Below, piece after piece: positions 48,972 to 60,500 of a stretch of 64,000 bases of DNA. The position numbers and the translations under genes were made by a program. The notes beneath the pieces are model-generated. The model worked only from the letters and a program-made list of their open reading frames with translations. It was not told where the DNA came from and ran no database searches. The stretch spans positions 16,015,580-16,079,579 of the forward strand of contig NC_091104.1 in assembly GCF_024713975.1 (NCBI RefSeq), read 5' to 3'. Every line of letters begins with the position of its first letter. Position 1 is the first letter of the stretch. This DNA comes from Paralichthys olivaceus. Its lineage: Eukaryota; Chordata; Actinopteri; Pleuronectiformes; Paralichthyidae.

Positions 48972-51900
48972 ATGTTGTCCCATTCCCGGTGTCTCACCAG
49001 GAATTTCGGCCGCTCCCTCTCTGCCCTCCGCCAGGTAGGCCCCGAGCAGACAGACGCGGGTGAAAGGCTGTCGGATAAAACTCCTGTGTCTCTGCGGCTG
49101 TCAGAGCTAGCGTTAGCGTTAGCATTAGCCAGCTCGCCGCTGTAGGCCGCGGACAGGCCGTAACATTGTGAGCCAAGGACAGTCTGACACTTTCTCACAC
49201 AAGTCCCCGCTGTGGCCTGTGTTCACGGTTGAAGCTGGGACTTTGTGTTTAACGTGTCTCTTATTGTGACACTAATATTAAAGGTTTAACCAAAGCAGAG
49301 AGACCCCGGTATATGTTTGTCTTACATGACCCAAACTTATCTAGTGACATTTAGCCAGCTAGCAAGAACATGCTAGCCATGCCAGGCTAAATGTATGGGA
49401 AGCTAAACTAGCTTCCCTTAGCTGTCATGCTGAGGTCATATTGTGGTTTATGGTAGAAAATAACTCTCAGTTTCGCTCATTGATGTAACTTGAGTGTTAT
49501 GTTTGTTTGGTCAGACTTTCTGTAGTCGCTTCAAATCTAATTCTGTAAAGTCATAAGTCTGTAGAGATCATTGTTAAAGTGTTAAATTGTCAACAAGCTG
49601 TAATGCAAGTTTTAGATAAGCTGCACAGACCCACACATTCCCAACATACACATGCATACAGAGACAGATATGAATGTGCATTTGCTGGTGTAGTTGCCAT
49701 GTGAACCCACACAAGCTGTCAATTTCAAAGGTCATCGTCTGTAGCTCAGAACTGACATTTGACCGACTTTTTTTGATGACGTCCTTGCCACTAATGAATA
49801 ATCTCGACTGTCAACTGCTGTCTCTATGAGCCTTGTTATTATCTATTATTATTAATTATGATCTATTATCTATGTCTTCATTATCTATGTCTTCATTATC
49901 AACTTTTAAATACATTTTTGCAGACATAACAGAGACTTTAGAAAGTGACATTTCAAAGGTTAATACTTGACTGTATCTTCACAGGGGAATAATGCGTTAG
50001 CTCGTCGAGCTGCTTCAGGTATGTGCACCGAATGTTCAAGCATGAAGTCTTTTATCCAAATCTTTGCTTTTGTAAAGTCCTGCTGCAAGACGTTATTTAT
50101 AAGCTTCTCTTGTCCTTCCCCCAACAGCTCTATCAGCAAGCCACACTGTCACTTTCAACAACACTGTGTAAGTACATCTCATCATCTAGCTTTTTTCTTG
50201 AGACAAGGATATTTATTGTCAAAATACAAGCACATATTCACACCACGCATATGATGAACAAGTAGTTCTCAAAAGACGGTGTCATATCTCTGCTACCCAC
50301 ACACCGTCATAAATGTGTTTTCCAATTATCAGTTCCCAACCAATAAATCAGTTGGCTGAAAGTTTTTAATTTGTCTTAAGGGTTTGATAAAAACCTCTTG
50401 TCGCAAATTGTATTATTTATTATTGTATATATTTCGGTATAGAATATGTTTTACGCCCTGATATTGGTATCTGCCCACAAAAATCCATAACAGTTGGCCT
50501 CTAATTATCAGTATCTGTTTGTCAGCCAGCGGTTGTCTCCAAATTAAATGAATGATCAGAAATGGTTTGTTTTTCCACACAGACAAGTAGGGTTGGGCGA
50601 TATGACTTCAAATCAATATCATGATTATTTATAAACTTGTTCCTCAATTATGAGTCCATACAACGCTTTTGGAGTTTCAGGGGTAAATAACGTTGCAGCC
50701 AAATCCGATACAATTGAAGTAAATGGTGACTACTACTTCAAACAGACAAAAACAACAGAAAAGAACAAAATGCCTGTATACTGCTGCTGTGGTGTAACTT
50801 CACCAACCCCTTTATTTAAATTTTTGGATGAACTGTCCCTTTAACGTGTAAAGTGAACAGAGATAAACAAGGGAGGGAGGACATGCAGCAGGGTAATACG
50901 GCACAGTAAGTGCGCGTATTGGAGAAAGTATTAACTGACTTATGCAAAATTAGGTCGGTTAGAGGTTAAAGATGTCGGTTTCCACAAATGTTCAATTAAT
51001 TGCCCAGCCCTACATACAATCCAAATGAAAAGCCACCAATTTTTATCTTAATTGAATAATTACTTTTCTTGTATTTCCATTTCATGCCTAATTTAAAAAA
51101 TATATTTTTCTTTTCTTTTCAGAAAATCGGATCCCCGATCCAGCATCTTCCAAATCCAGTACTTCAGGACATCTGTAGCCTACAGTATGTTTTACCCTGC
51201 ATGCCTCTTTTTTACACCTGTGCAGATATGAAGCACAGACACTGATGTGTGAAGGACTACATTTCCTTTGACTTGTCTTTGCTCTCCAGGGGATGAAGTT
51301 GTCACAGTCAAGACCCCTGCATTTGCAGAATCTGTCACAGAAGGGGATGTAAGGTGGGAAAAAGGTAACTCCAATTATTATAAAACATACATTAGTCTTA
51401 TCTTATACAACACTGACTCAACAGAAGGTTGTAATTAGATGCTAAAACAACTTTTTTGTCCCCTGTAGCTGTTGGAGACACAGTCTCTGAGGATGAGGTG
51501 GTGTGCGAAATCGAGACGGATAAGGTAAATTCTTTTAAACCTAATACAAAGGGTTTCCATCAAGTTTGTGAATCTTAATCAAGTCATTAAATGTTTTTGA
51601 AAACAGACATGTAGTTTCCTCCAGAACCATTGATTAGTTTTTGTCCTTGGTATTAATGCTTAAGAAGCTTTGGGAACCCTGTGTACAGATTTGATGTTTT
51701 TTAATGCAGGTGATTCTTGAAAGTGAAAAGGAGACAAGAATGAGATAATCAGGGCTTGTTGCCTTTTCCCCTGATATTGCATATAGAACATAAAACAATG
51801 GAAATATGGCTTTAGATTTCTTTACAATTAAAATCATATATTCATTAGTCACAAACATGAGAAATTTAGACATGACCTGTAAAATTCTTATTTTTCTTAT

Positions 51901-54900
51901 TTTAACTTGTGATTGTTCGGCCTGTCATCAGACCTCGGTGCAGGTTCCCTCTCCTGCTGCTGGAGTGATAGAGGAGCTTTTGATTCCTGATGGAGGCAAA
52001 GTCGAAGGAGGAACTCCTCTGTTCAAGCTTAGAAAAGGAGGTCTGTATAATCCTGGAACCATAAACAGTGTGATTAATGAGTCATTTATTTATTTATTCA
52101 CATTTTAATGCTGTAACCATTCACCGCTGGGTCTTTAGCCGGTCCTCCTAAGGCTGCAGAAGCTCCAAAAGCAGAGGCCCCGGCCGCTGCAGCCCCTCCA
52201 CCACCTTCTGCTGCTGCACCTCCCCCTCCTCCGTCGGCTGTGGGCCCCATTCCCACCACTATGCCCCCTGTGCCACCTGTGCCAGCACATGCTATGGACA
52301 TCAAACCAGGTTAGTTTTCATCAGACAGACTGTCTGTGTCATGTGAGAAGTGTTTTGCTTGACATCTGTGCTCTTGACCCCAAGCTTACATGGTTAATCA
52401 TTGTTTGGCTTTTCTGTAAACACTGGCCTTTACCAGTTTTACTAAACGAATGTCTAGAGATACTGACGCCTTCTTCATTTCTTTTTCGAAGTTTCAGCCA
52501 TCAAGCCCACAGCTGCTCCTGTTGCTCCAGTGGCTGCAGCAGAGGGCGGAGTTAAAGGAGCCAGGACAGAGAGCAGGGTAAAGTGCAAAAATCACTATCT
52601 GATTGCTTTTTCATTTATTAAATATTCCAGTAGAGAAGGAGTAACTGTTTACTGAGACTGGCATTTCTATTAATTCAATTTTCTTTATGATTTAGGTTAA
52701 GATGAATCGCATGAGACTAAGAATTGCCCAGAGACTGAAGGAAGCCCAAAACACCTGTGCTATGTTGACAACGTTTAATGAGGTCGACATGCGGTAGGAA
52801 ACTCTAAATTGGTCAACCTACATTATTGAGCTCCAGAGTTGTTGCACATCAAATCTGCTCTATTACCCTTAAACGTGTTTGATAGTGTAGTACCAGCATG
52901 TGTGTATATATATATATATATATACGGCACATATAGTGTTGGTATATCTGTGTCATAAGCTCAAACAACACTTCCACAAATTGTTATAGATTGGAATCTG
53001 CCCAATAGGAAAAGCTTTTTGAAACCTGATATCCTTTTAAACACTGGAATGTAAATATTTGGTCATAATGCCATCTAAAACGAAGATAAGAATTGTTAAA
53101 ACAGGTTTTATTAATTTACAAGGAAATGTTATGGTCTGCACTTGCCCCCTGTGCTGAAGAGGACACTTTGAGGATTTCTTTCCCCGCAAATGTGTGGTGT
53201 CTGCTTTCAGCTATTCAGGGTTTTCTATGTATCCTAATTGAATTGACATTGACGGTCTGGAGGAAGACTTCCCAGGCAAGGGCTCATCTGGAGCCGAAGG
53301 AGCTAGTCAGAGCAGGAGGCCGGAGCATCTGCGGGGGCCCACAGAGACCTGCGCTCTGAGTGGAAGAGCTGCCTCAACCGATATGGGCTTTTATGACAGC
53401 CCAATAAGATTTACAGGCCCTAGAAAGTGAAGATTTTTATCGCTTCTTCTCTCCTTTCTCGGAGAGTCTGTGTCTTGGGAGTGGCTAATTACATTAGTGG
53501 AGAAATCCTAGAGCTTCAACAGGGTTAGAGACAGGAAAACAAACAATTAAAAAGAGAGATACAAGAGAAAAATGAGCAATGGTGAAACGATTAGCTGGCC
53601 AATTTCAGTAGCTTTAATTCACCATGATCTAACAAAAAGCAAACGTACATGATTTTGTCAGATTTGTGACATCTATCTTCCATGATGTGGTTACAATTTT
53701 ACAGTATTGGTATCTAATTATTTTTGTCTTAAAATGTTTGTTTCCTTATTTAGTGAGAGCCATGGGTTGTGCAGCTATGACAGACAACTCAACTTAAATA
53801 TAAAATAAATTAGCAATTGTTAAATGAAAAACTAGAATGGCACTCTGTAGAGTACATACCTCCAACAGTCCCCTTATCAAACCACATTTAAATACACTAG
53901 GTCTTGATTTTTATTTAGATCTGCAAACAATTGCTCATACATAAATATTAGTCCCTAAAACCTGCCTGATTTAATCAAGATCCAATAATCTAGCTTACAA
54001 ACAAACAAACAATTCACCAACCAACAAACAGACAGGGCTGAAAACAACATTCTTGGCAGAGATAACCACATAATATATGATTTAGACCCACCATTTGTTT
54101 TCTCTTCATTTCTTGGAATTTCTTGGCATTAAATCCACTATCTTATAAACTTCAACCTCGCCTGCTGCTGTTCTACCAAGTTTCAAATTGATCTGAATAT
54201 TTTTCTGTTCTCTTGCAGCAACATCTCAGAGATGAGGAAGTCTTACAAAGATGCCTTCCTGAAAAAGCACAACATCAAGTTGGGCTTCATGTCGGCATTT
54301 GTGAAGGCCGCTGCCTACGCTCTGGCTGATCAGCCTGCTGTCAATGCTGGTATGGCTTTTTTGTGGTATCTGGTTGACTGTCGTCTTCACATGTCAGCTG
54401 TCAAGTCTAACAAGTGTGTGGTGAAGTAGAAGTTTCAGTATATTTCACTGCCAAACCTCAAAACTGAACACTAACTTATGTACTGCTCTTAGACCAGCCT
54501 GACCTATTTAGAGAGACCACAATGAAGCAGGAGTGGTCTGTCTCTGGATTTTGAAAATCTAAAATTGACTGTCAGTTTCATGTTCCTTTTCCCCTGCCAT
54601 GCAACAGACAATGTATTTGAGAAAAGGAAATTAATCTTTGTGGTAAATTGAAAATTATCTCTTTTAATTTGTATTTTCCAATTTACAATATTTCTGCTCT
54701 TATCATGTTTGCAGTAATTGATGACACAACCAAAGAGATTGTGTACAGGGACTACGTCGACATCAGTGTGGCTGTGTCCACGCCAAAGGTAAGACAAGTG
54801 GATTATATTGTAACGCATATTTTGTAAGTGCTTGATAGCCCACTCATCTCTAATGCAAAGGAAAGAAAACTGAATCATGTGACTTCTCTCTCAGGGTCTG

Positions 54901-56303
54901 GTGGTCCCTGTAATCCGTAACGTGGGGGGAATGAATTTTGCAGACATTGAGAAAACCATCAATTTGTTGGGAGACAAGGTAATATTTCCGATTCTTAAAT
55001 ATTCAGTTAATTTTTCTCGGTGGTACAATTTCCTTAACATGTGACTCGAGCTGATTGTGATTGTGTTTGTAGGCTCGTAAGAATGAGCTGGCTGTTGAGG
55101 ACATGGACGGAGGAACCTTCACCATCAGTAACGGTGGCGTATTTGGGTCCATGTTCGGGACGCCCATTATCAACCCACCACAGTCTGCTATTTTAGGCAT
55201 GCATGGCATTTTTGACAGGCCTGTGGCAGTCGATGGCAAGGTTTGTGTCCTCAATGCTAAACATATAAATATGCAATGGTGTACAAAAAAGGAGACAATG
55301 ATCTTCGAAGTAGAATAGTCACATACAAGGTTCAGGTAATAACTGATTCAAAATGAAGTAGATCAAACACGATTCAGTTAAAACATTTGATCTGATTTTG
55401 ACAAAACGTCCTTTAACCAATGGAACAAAATGTAGCTCAACCCAAAGAGTTGGTCGCAGTCTTGATCAAACTGAACCAGTTAGTTTGTAATGTGAAAGGT
55501 TAAGGGATTTGTTGAGACGTTCAGACCAACTGCAGGAAGTTGAGACTATTTTAAACAATAGAAGAAGGAAAAGAAGCAGAAGTCTTACTGGTCTTCAGAA
55601 ACTGTGACTTCCTGGTTTGGAAAGTTGGTGCTGTTAATAATGACCATAGTGACAATACAGTGGTGATGAAATTATTGAAATGAACCAGTTTATTTTTCCA
55701 TTCAAATGGAAAGAATGCTATCAACAACACACTGAAGCTAGAAGTTAGAATCAGGTTGGGGTTTTTTTTGTCAAGGAAAATGTTCCTGCTTGTGGTAGCA
55801 GCAAAATCGACGAGGTTATTAAGCAGCAAGTTGGACATAATGAAGAGGAGTCTTATCTGTATTTTCACAAATTGTGTATGAAAACTTGGCATTGACAGAA
55901 ATTAACAAAAGATTAGAGCTGCAACTTAATTTTCGTTATCCTGTAATCTGCCAGTTATATTCTCCAATCATTCATTTACAAATAGTTGCCGATTATTTTT
56001 GTCAATTGAATAATTCACTTATTATTCAGCTGTACAATAGATGCATATCAAATCAAGCTTGTTTAATTATCATCTTTTTGAAGCTTAATGTTCAGTTAAA
56101 CCATCACTGACTCTTTCACCAACTTTGTTTTATAAGACATTCGTCTCTGTGATGTTTCCTTTGTGCAGGTGGAAATCCGTCCAATGATGTATGTCGCCTT
56201 GACGTACGATCATCGTCTGATCGACGGAAGAGAGGCCGTCACTTTTCTGCGCAAGATCAAGTCGGTGGTGGAGGACCCCAGGGTGCTGCTCCTTGACATG
56301 TGA
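48972..56303 (+). CDS. dlst: dihydrolipoyllysine-residue succinyltransferase, E2 of 2-oxoglutarate dehydrogenase
   Basis: Transfers the succinyl group from lipoyl-lysine to CoA in the mitochondrial 2-oxoglutarate dehydrogenase complex of the TCA cycle. Fifteen coding exons: 48972-49034, 49985-50018, 50128-50167, 51123-51184, 51290-51364, 51469-51524, 51932-52040, 52139-52309, 52492-52577, 52696-52793, 54219-54349, 54715-54788, 54895-54978, 55073-55240 and 56169-56303. Together they give 461 residues (human about 453), all joined by GT-AG introns in phase. The order is an Arg/Ser-rich mitochondrial presequence, a lipoyl domain with ETDK (Lys110), a Pro/Ala linker, and a catalytic core with [10 protein letters not shown] (His432, Asp436) ending LLLDM. 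The start ATG has context CCACCATG. No peripheral subunit-binding domain is seen, as is usual for animal DLST. A Leu replaces the usual Gln in [10 protein letters not shown]. Confidence 0.97.
50588..51012. mobile_element. hAT-type non-autonomous element in dlst intron 3
   Basis: The left end TAGGGTTGGGCGATATGAC and the right end, complement TAGGGCTGGGCAATTAATTG, form imperfect terminal inverted repeats. The flanks CAGACAAG (50,580-50,587) and CATACAAT (51,013-51,020) agree at six of eight positions, fitting an aged 8-base target-site duplication, the hAT hallmark. The 425-base interior has no transposase. Confidence 0.7.
51290..52040 (+). other. dlst: lipoyl-domain exons of dlst
   Basis: Exons 5-7 encode [29 protein letters not shown] and [20 protein letters not shown], the biotinyl/lipoyl attachment fold. 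Lys110 of ETDK is the last codon of exon 6 (51,522-51,524), so the attachment site sits exactly at an exon border. The next exon (52,139-52,309) is the Pro/Ala-rich linker. Confidence 0.96.
52905..52924. repeat. (TA)n microsatellite in dlst intron 10
   Basis: A TA run of 20 bases preceded by TGTGTG. Simple repeat. Confidence 0.9.
53140..53540. promoter_or_regulatory. candidate element in dlst intron 10
   Basis: Within the largest-but-one dlst intron, a GC-richer non-repetitive block of about 400 bases holds words such as CTATTCAGGGTTTTCTATG, TTTTATGACAGCCCAATAAG and GTGGCTAATTACATTAGTGG (an inverted ATTAC/TAAT pair near 53,482-53,502). It is neither an exon of dlst nor a repeat I know. It could be an intronic enhancer, perhaps of prox2. 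Confidence 0.28.
53815..54180 (-). repeat. dispersed repeat family, copy 3 (inverted)
   Basis: The reverse complement carries the family words in order: GTTTGTTTGTTTG, then CCTAGTGTATTTAAATGTGG and a terminal AGTGCCATTCTAGTTTTTC (as AACTAGAATGGCACT near 53,831 on the plus strand). It lies in dlst intron 10, close to the exon 11 acceptor. Confidence 0.7.
55241..56168 (+). other. dlst: dlst intron 14
   Basis: GT-AG intron before the last coding exon. AT-rich, no exon or element recognised. A 113-codon minus-strand frame inside it has no domain. Confidence 0.8.
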
Positions 56304-56826
56304 ACCCTTGTGAACTCCAGGCCCAACCAAACAAACCACCCTACAACAGTGGCTGTTCTCACCTGATGAACATTACCGTAAACTGCAGATGATATGTTGT
56401 TGTGTTGGTTAAATATAGAAAAAAGGAACAGTTGGGTTGTGCGATGGACATTTTGTAAGACTGGCAGTGATTAAAATGTTGGTGCTGTTGAGGAGAAATG
56501 TCAGGGTCGGGTTTCTGTGGTGCTTGTGTCTAGATCAAAAAGAAAAGGATATTCTATTACACGTGCGCTATATGTCATTTTCTACATTCAACTAAATTAA
56601 ATTTCACCTTATTGTGAGATGGATGGCAAATATAGTTCAAACTGCATAGTGTCATTTCATAATTTTGGTTGAGAGAAGAACAATGAGCCCATATTTGGGC
56701 TTTAAACAAAGAAACACTAGTTGAAAATGTTAGAAGTGACAAAATCCTCCTGAGAATTGATGCCATCTGATTCACGAACATGAGGAAAGATCTTTTAATG
56801 CTGTGTAAGAAAGACTATTTAAGAGA

Positions 56827-56848
56827 AATAAAAGTTTTAAACAATAAA
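56827..56848 (+). terminator. dlst: dlst poly(A) signals
   Basis: Two AATAAA hexamers at 56,827-56,832 and 56,843-56,848 lie about 525-545 bases after the dlst stop codon, in the right orientation and at the expected distance for cleavage shortly downstream. Confidence 0.7.
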
Positions 56849-57336
56849 AACTGCATTACTCACCTCTAGATATTGTCTTGGACTTCTTCTGTGCTCACAT
56901 AATGAGTTTCGGTAACTACATTTATAATATACCCAGGGCATAAATTGTTGGTTTATCCACTGAAATGTACAGAAAAATTGTTGCTAACAGCCTTTCCTTG
57001 TGAAAAACTCATTATCTAGAGATAATTACGAGCTCTCCCTAACTGATTCATTTTATAATCTTTTTCATGAGGTTTATCTCTTAACTATTCATCTCTTCAG
57101 GATTATACATGGCCTGCTTTTAAATAATGGCTTGAGTTTTTAACAGCAAACAACGTCAATGAAGGTCATTTATTGCCAATATCCTTGTTTTTCTACAATA
57201 TTTTGTGGCGGACAGTCCAGAAATCTTGAAATCTGAATTTATAGGCCATGTCAGTTTTCATGCATGGTGCCAATGAAGCTGAACATGCACGTATGAAATC
57301 TCACATTGACTCAAGATCAAAGTTTAGTGTAATAAA

Positions 57337-57396
57337 TTTATTTGTGTCATGTTTTGTCACAGACATTTGTGTGTTAATAATGGTTCAGTCTTTATT
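57337..57396 (-). terminator. rps6kl1: rps6kl1 poly(A) signals
   Basis: On the minus strand AATAAA occurs at 57,396-57,391 and 57,342-57,337, about 150 and 200 bases after the rps6kl1 stop. With the dlst signals this defines a tail-to-tail gap of about 0.5 kb. Confidence 0.6.
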
Positions 57397-57542
57397 ATGG
57401 TTTCTCTTTGGGAAGCAAACGATGCAAAGAGAACCAGGGTCTGGTGCTGCATCCATGGCCTTGTGAGGGAACTTGCACTCAGGGGAGCGTTCATCTCAGA
57501 GCGCTCAGAAAAGAGGGATCAGAGGTGCAGGGGCTGCACCTG

Positions 57543-60500
57543 CTAGCAGCTCAGAGCTTTCCACGAGACGCCACTGAAGAAGGGATGGCACTTAATGTCA
57601 CTCACACCCCCACCTCCAGAACCCAAGCGATAGCCGGCATCGAACTGAAGCAGCTGTAGGGGAGAGGCAATGAGATTTTGTTGAATTGTTCAGTGTGTGT
57701 TTTTTAAATTCATTTAATTGAACATGAAAGCCTTGTGGGTGTGTGAGGCCTCAGATCTGACCTCGGTGAGCAGAGATGCAGCTGCAGCGCTCAGGTGGTC
57801 GGGGATCAGCAGCTGGGTGTGAGAGTGGATTCCTGCTGGGTGGAGCTGCCACAGTGGCTGCAGGCACAATGAAGAGAGAAGCCATGATCGTAGAAATAAT
57901 ACACAATGATAAAAATCCTTGATAAGACTGAGCATTCTCGTATACAGCAATTTTAATGTCTATAATTTATTCTGCCTATTATGTTTTTATTATTAAATTT
58001 GTTAGAGTATTTTAAATCATTTCAACCCAGGCACTTGATTGCAATTTATGATTATCGCATCTTTTTTTGATCGTCTTTTATTTTTTCATATTTGCAGAGT
58101 CCAGAGGGACACATTTATGTTTTATAGATATGGCTGAAATTTGATACATATACTTTACACTTGCTCTCTGCTTACCATTCCTGTCAGAAGTTCAAACAAC
58201 AAGGCCCCGAGACTCCACCAGTCACAAGCCTCCGTTACCCTGGACACTCCACCGATCTCTGTCAACAAACAAAAAAACTTGTCGGGGTGTATTCATGCAC
58301 CTTTCTTGAAAATGTCTTTGTTTTTCTCGTGTGGCTCTTTATTTCCATGCAGTGTGCAGCACTTGTGCTCATAAACAAAGTGCACAAACTATATCTTGCC
58401 ACTAGGAGGCAGATTACACCAGGGAACAACCATGCTATAGTTTTACCTGGAGCACAGTACATCTGTTCCATGGCTGTGGAGCTAATCTCTGACTGAACCT
58501 CACTCCACTGGCCGAAAAACGTCACATACACCTTCCCTGTGAAAAAAAGCAAAATATAAAATATAGTTGTTTCTCCCCCCCCCTTCATGCAGTCTTGCAA
58601 TACAGGTACTTGACAGACTCACCGTTGCTGGTGAGTAAAACATTTCTAGGGTTGAGGTCCCGACAGAGGAGGCCCTGCTGATGCAGACTCTCCAGGGCCA
58701 ACAGGATCTGTGCCCCCCACACACGCACCTCCGCCTCGGGAAGCCCCCAGCAGGTCTGCATGGCCTGGCCTGTGGGCCGCGAGGACTTGACAGGGAAGCG
58801 AGGCAGGTGGCACCAGCCGTCCACCTCAATGATCTGGTCCTCCCCCTGCTCCTCTGATACCTCTGATTTAAAGAAGGCATCCTTAGCGTCCTGCCTCCTC
58901 TGAGCTCCAGAGGAGAACCAGCCCATAAATGATCCTTCCTTTGCAGGTGCAACCTTCTCTCTGGGACTCAATTCATAGGCTTCCTCTACCCCCTCTCTTA
59001 GCTCACTGGGACATGCTTCCCCTCTGTACGTCCCCCCTGAGAGGGTCAAAGGGGCCTTTGACTGCGTCCCCTGTTTTCCTGATGTGCTGTGGCAGAGCGA
59101 GTCAGAGCCAGACCAGGAGTTTTCTGAGGTGATGTTTGTGTCCGTGTAGTCAGAAAACACTGCTCTGTCCGTGCTCCTGATGACCACCATGCCATTTTTC
59201 TCCTCTGTGGTGGGGCTGCTGCCATCCTGATTCGAGTCTGTCACTATGTCTGCAGAGCTCACACTTAAAACTGAACCCTGGCTGGAGCCACTGGTATCCC
59301 ATGATGCCCTGCCTCGGATCTGGGTTTGGCAATGGAGAGGAAGATGCAAAATGGCAGGGGAAGAACTCAAACCATTGTATTCACTATTTCCTGCTTTTAT
59401 AAATGAGGTCTTGTTTGTCTGAGGTGCAGTTTGTCCCAGTGTTCTCTGTACGTCACCGTCGCTCACTGCATAGGGGTTTACTTTCTCACAGTTTTGCACT
59501 GGGTCCGCAGCTTTCCAAGCCACCTCGAACTCCGAGCTGCACTCTATCAGTCCCATCGCAGCTTTCTGTTTGTGGAGCTCTGACATGACATCCAGAGCTT
59601 GGCTGACGCGGGAGCAAGAGAGAGGAAGAGCGGGCGTTTCCTGAGTTTCACCGGAGTGCAAACACAAACTAGGGGCAGGTGGATGGATGGAAGTGTTGAC
59701 CTGTGTCCTTGGAGAGCCGGGTTGCAGACTCAATCGATCAAGCTTGCTGTAAAATGATGCTGCGGAGCGCGTGTTCTGCAGACAACCTGTCTCCTCGATA
59801 TAGGAGTGAGTACCACAGCTCTCCACACGCTGTTGGGTCTCATCCCATGACGTGGGGAAGTCTGTGTCTGGGCTTTCATCAGTTAATTTCTCCGGAATCC
59901 CACCCATGCCTCCTTTGGTGTTGTGCTGGTAGTCTGTGCTGATTGTGGGAGAGGTGTAGCTGGTCTTCAGCTTGATGCTGTGCTGGCCAGAGGTGAAGCA
60001 GTCCGGGTGTTCCTTGGCCTTCTCATTCCTCAGCTTGTGCAGTTTGGAGAAGAGCCTCCCACCTAGGACGATAGAGGGTAGTTATGCATTTCAGTATTAC
60101 CTCTGCGTATGAGGTTATATTTGTGTTTTGTTATTTAGCAGGATTACGCAAAAACTACCAATTAATTTCATTAATTTCCATTAACTTTTGTGAAGGGGTG
60201 AGGTTGGACCCGAGGAAGAGACCATTGAATTCCGTTGCAGATCCAGATCATGGGGGCAGATCCAGAAATTTTAAATTTTTGCAAGACTTTTTCACTGATT
60301 TCAAAGGAATAATTCATTAATCAGGACCAAAAAAAAAAAATCTGACATATTAATGAAACTTATATCGATAAGTGTCTGCAATTTTGTGTAGCTTGACAAG
60401 GGAACTATTGGACTTTGGTCTGAGTGCAGTCTGCAGCCTGAGTGCAATTGTAGTTGCTAACACTACTCCTTGATTAAATGCATTATGATATAAAATACCT

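Larger units (their letters stand above)
52696..56303 (+). other. dlst: catalytic-core exons of dlst
   Basis: Exons 10-15 encode the acyltransferase core of the chloramphenicol acetyltransferase-like fold: [63 protein letters not shown] and the catalytic DHRLIDG motif in the last exon. The core assembles the 24-subunit E2 cage of the complex. Confidence 0.96.

Noticed and set aside
49108..49130. GTTAGC hexamers in dlst intron 1, first read as telomere-like
   Set aside because: The unit is GTTAGC, not TTAGGG, with only three or four copies. This is a common fish low-complexity motif.
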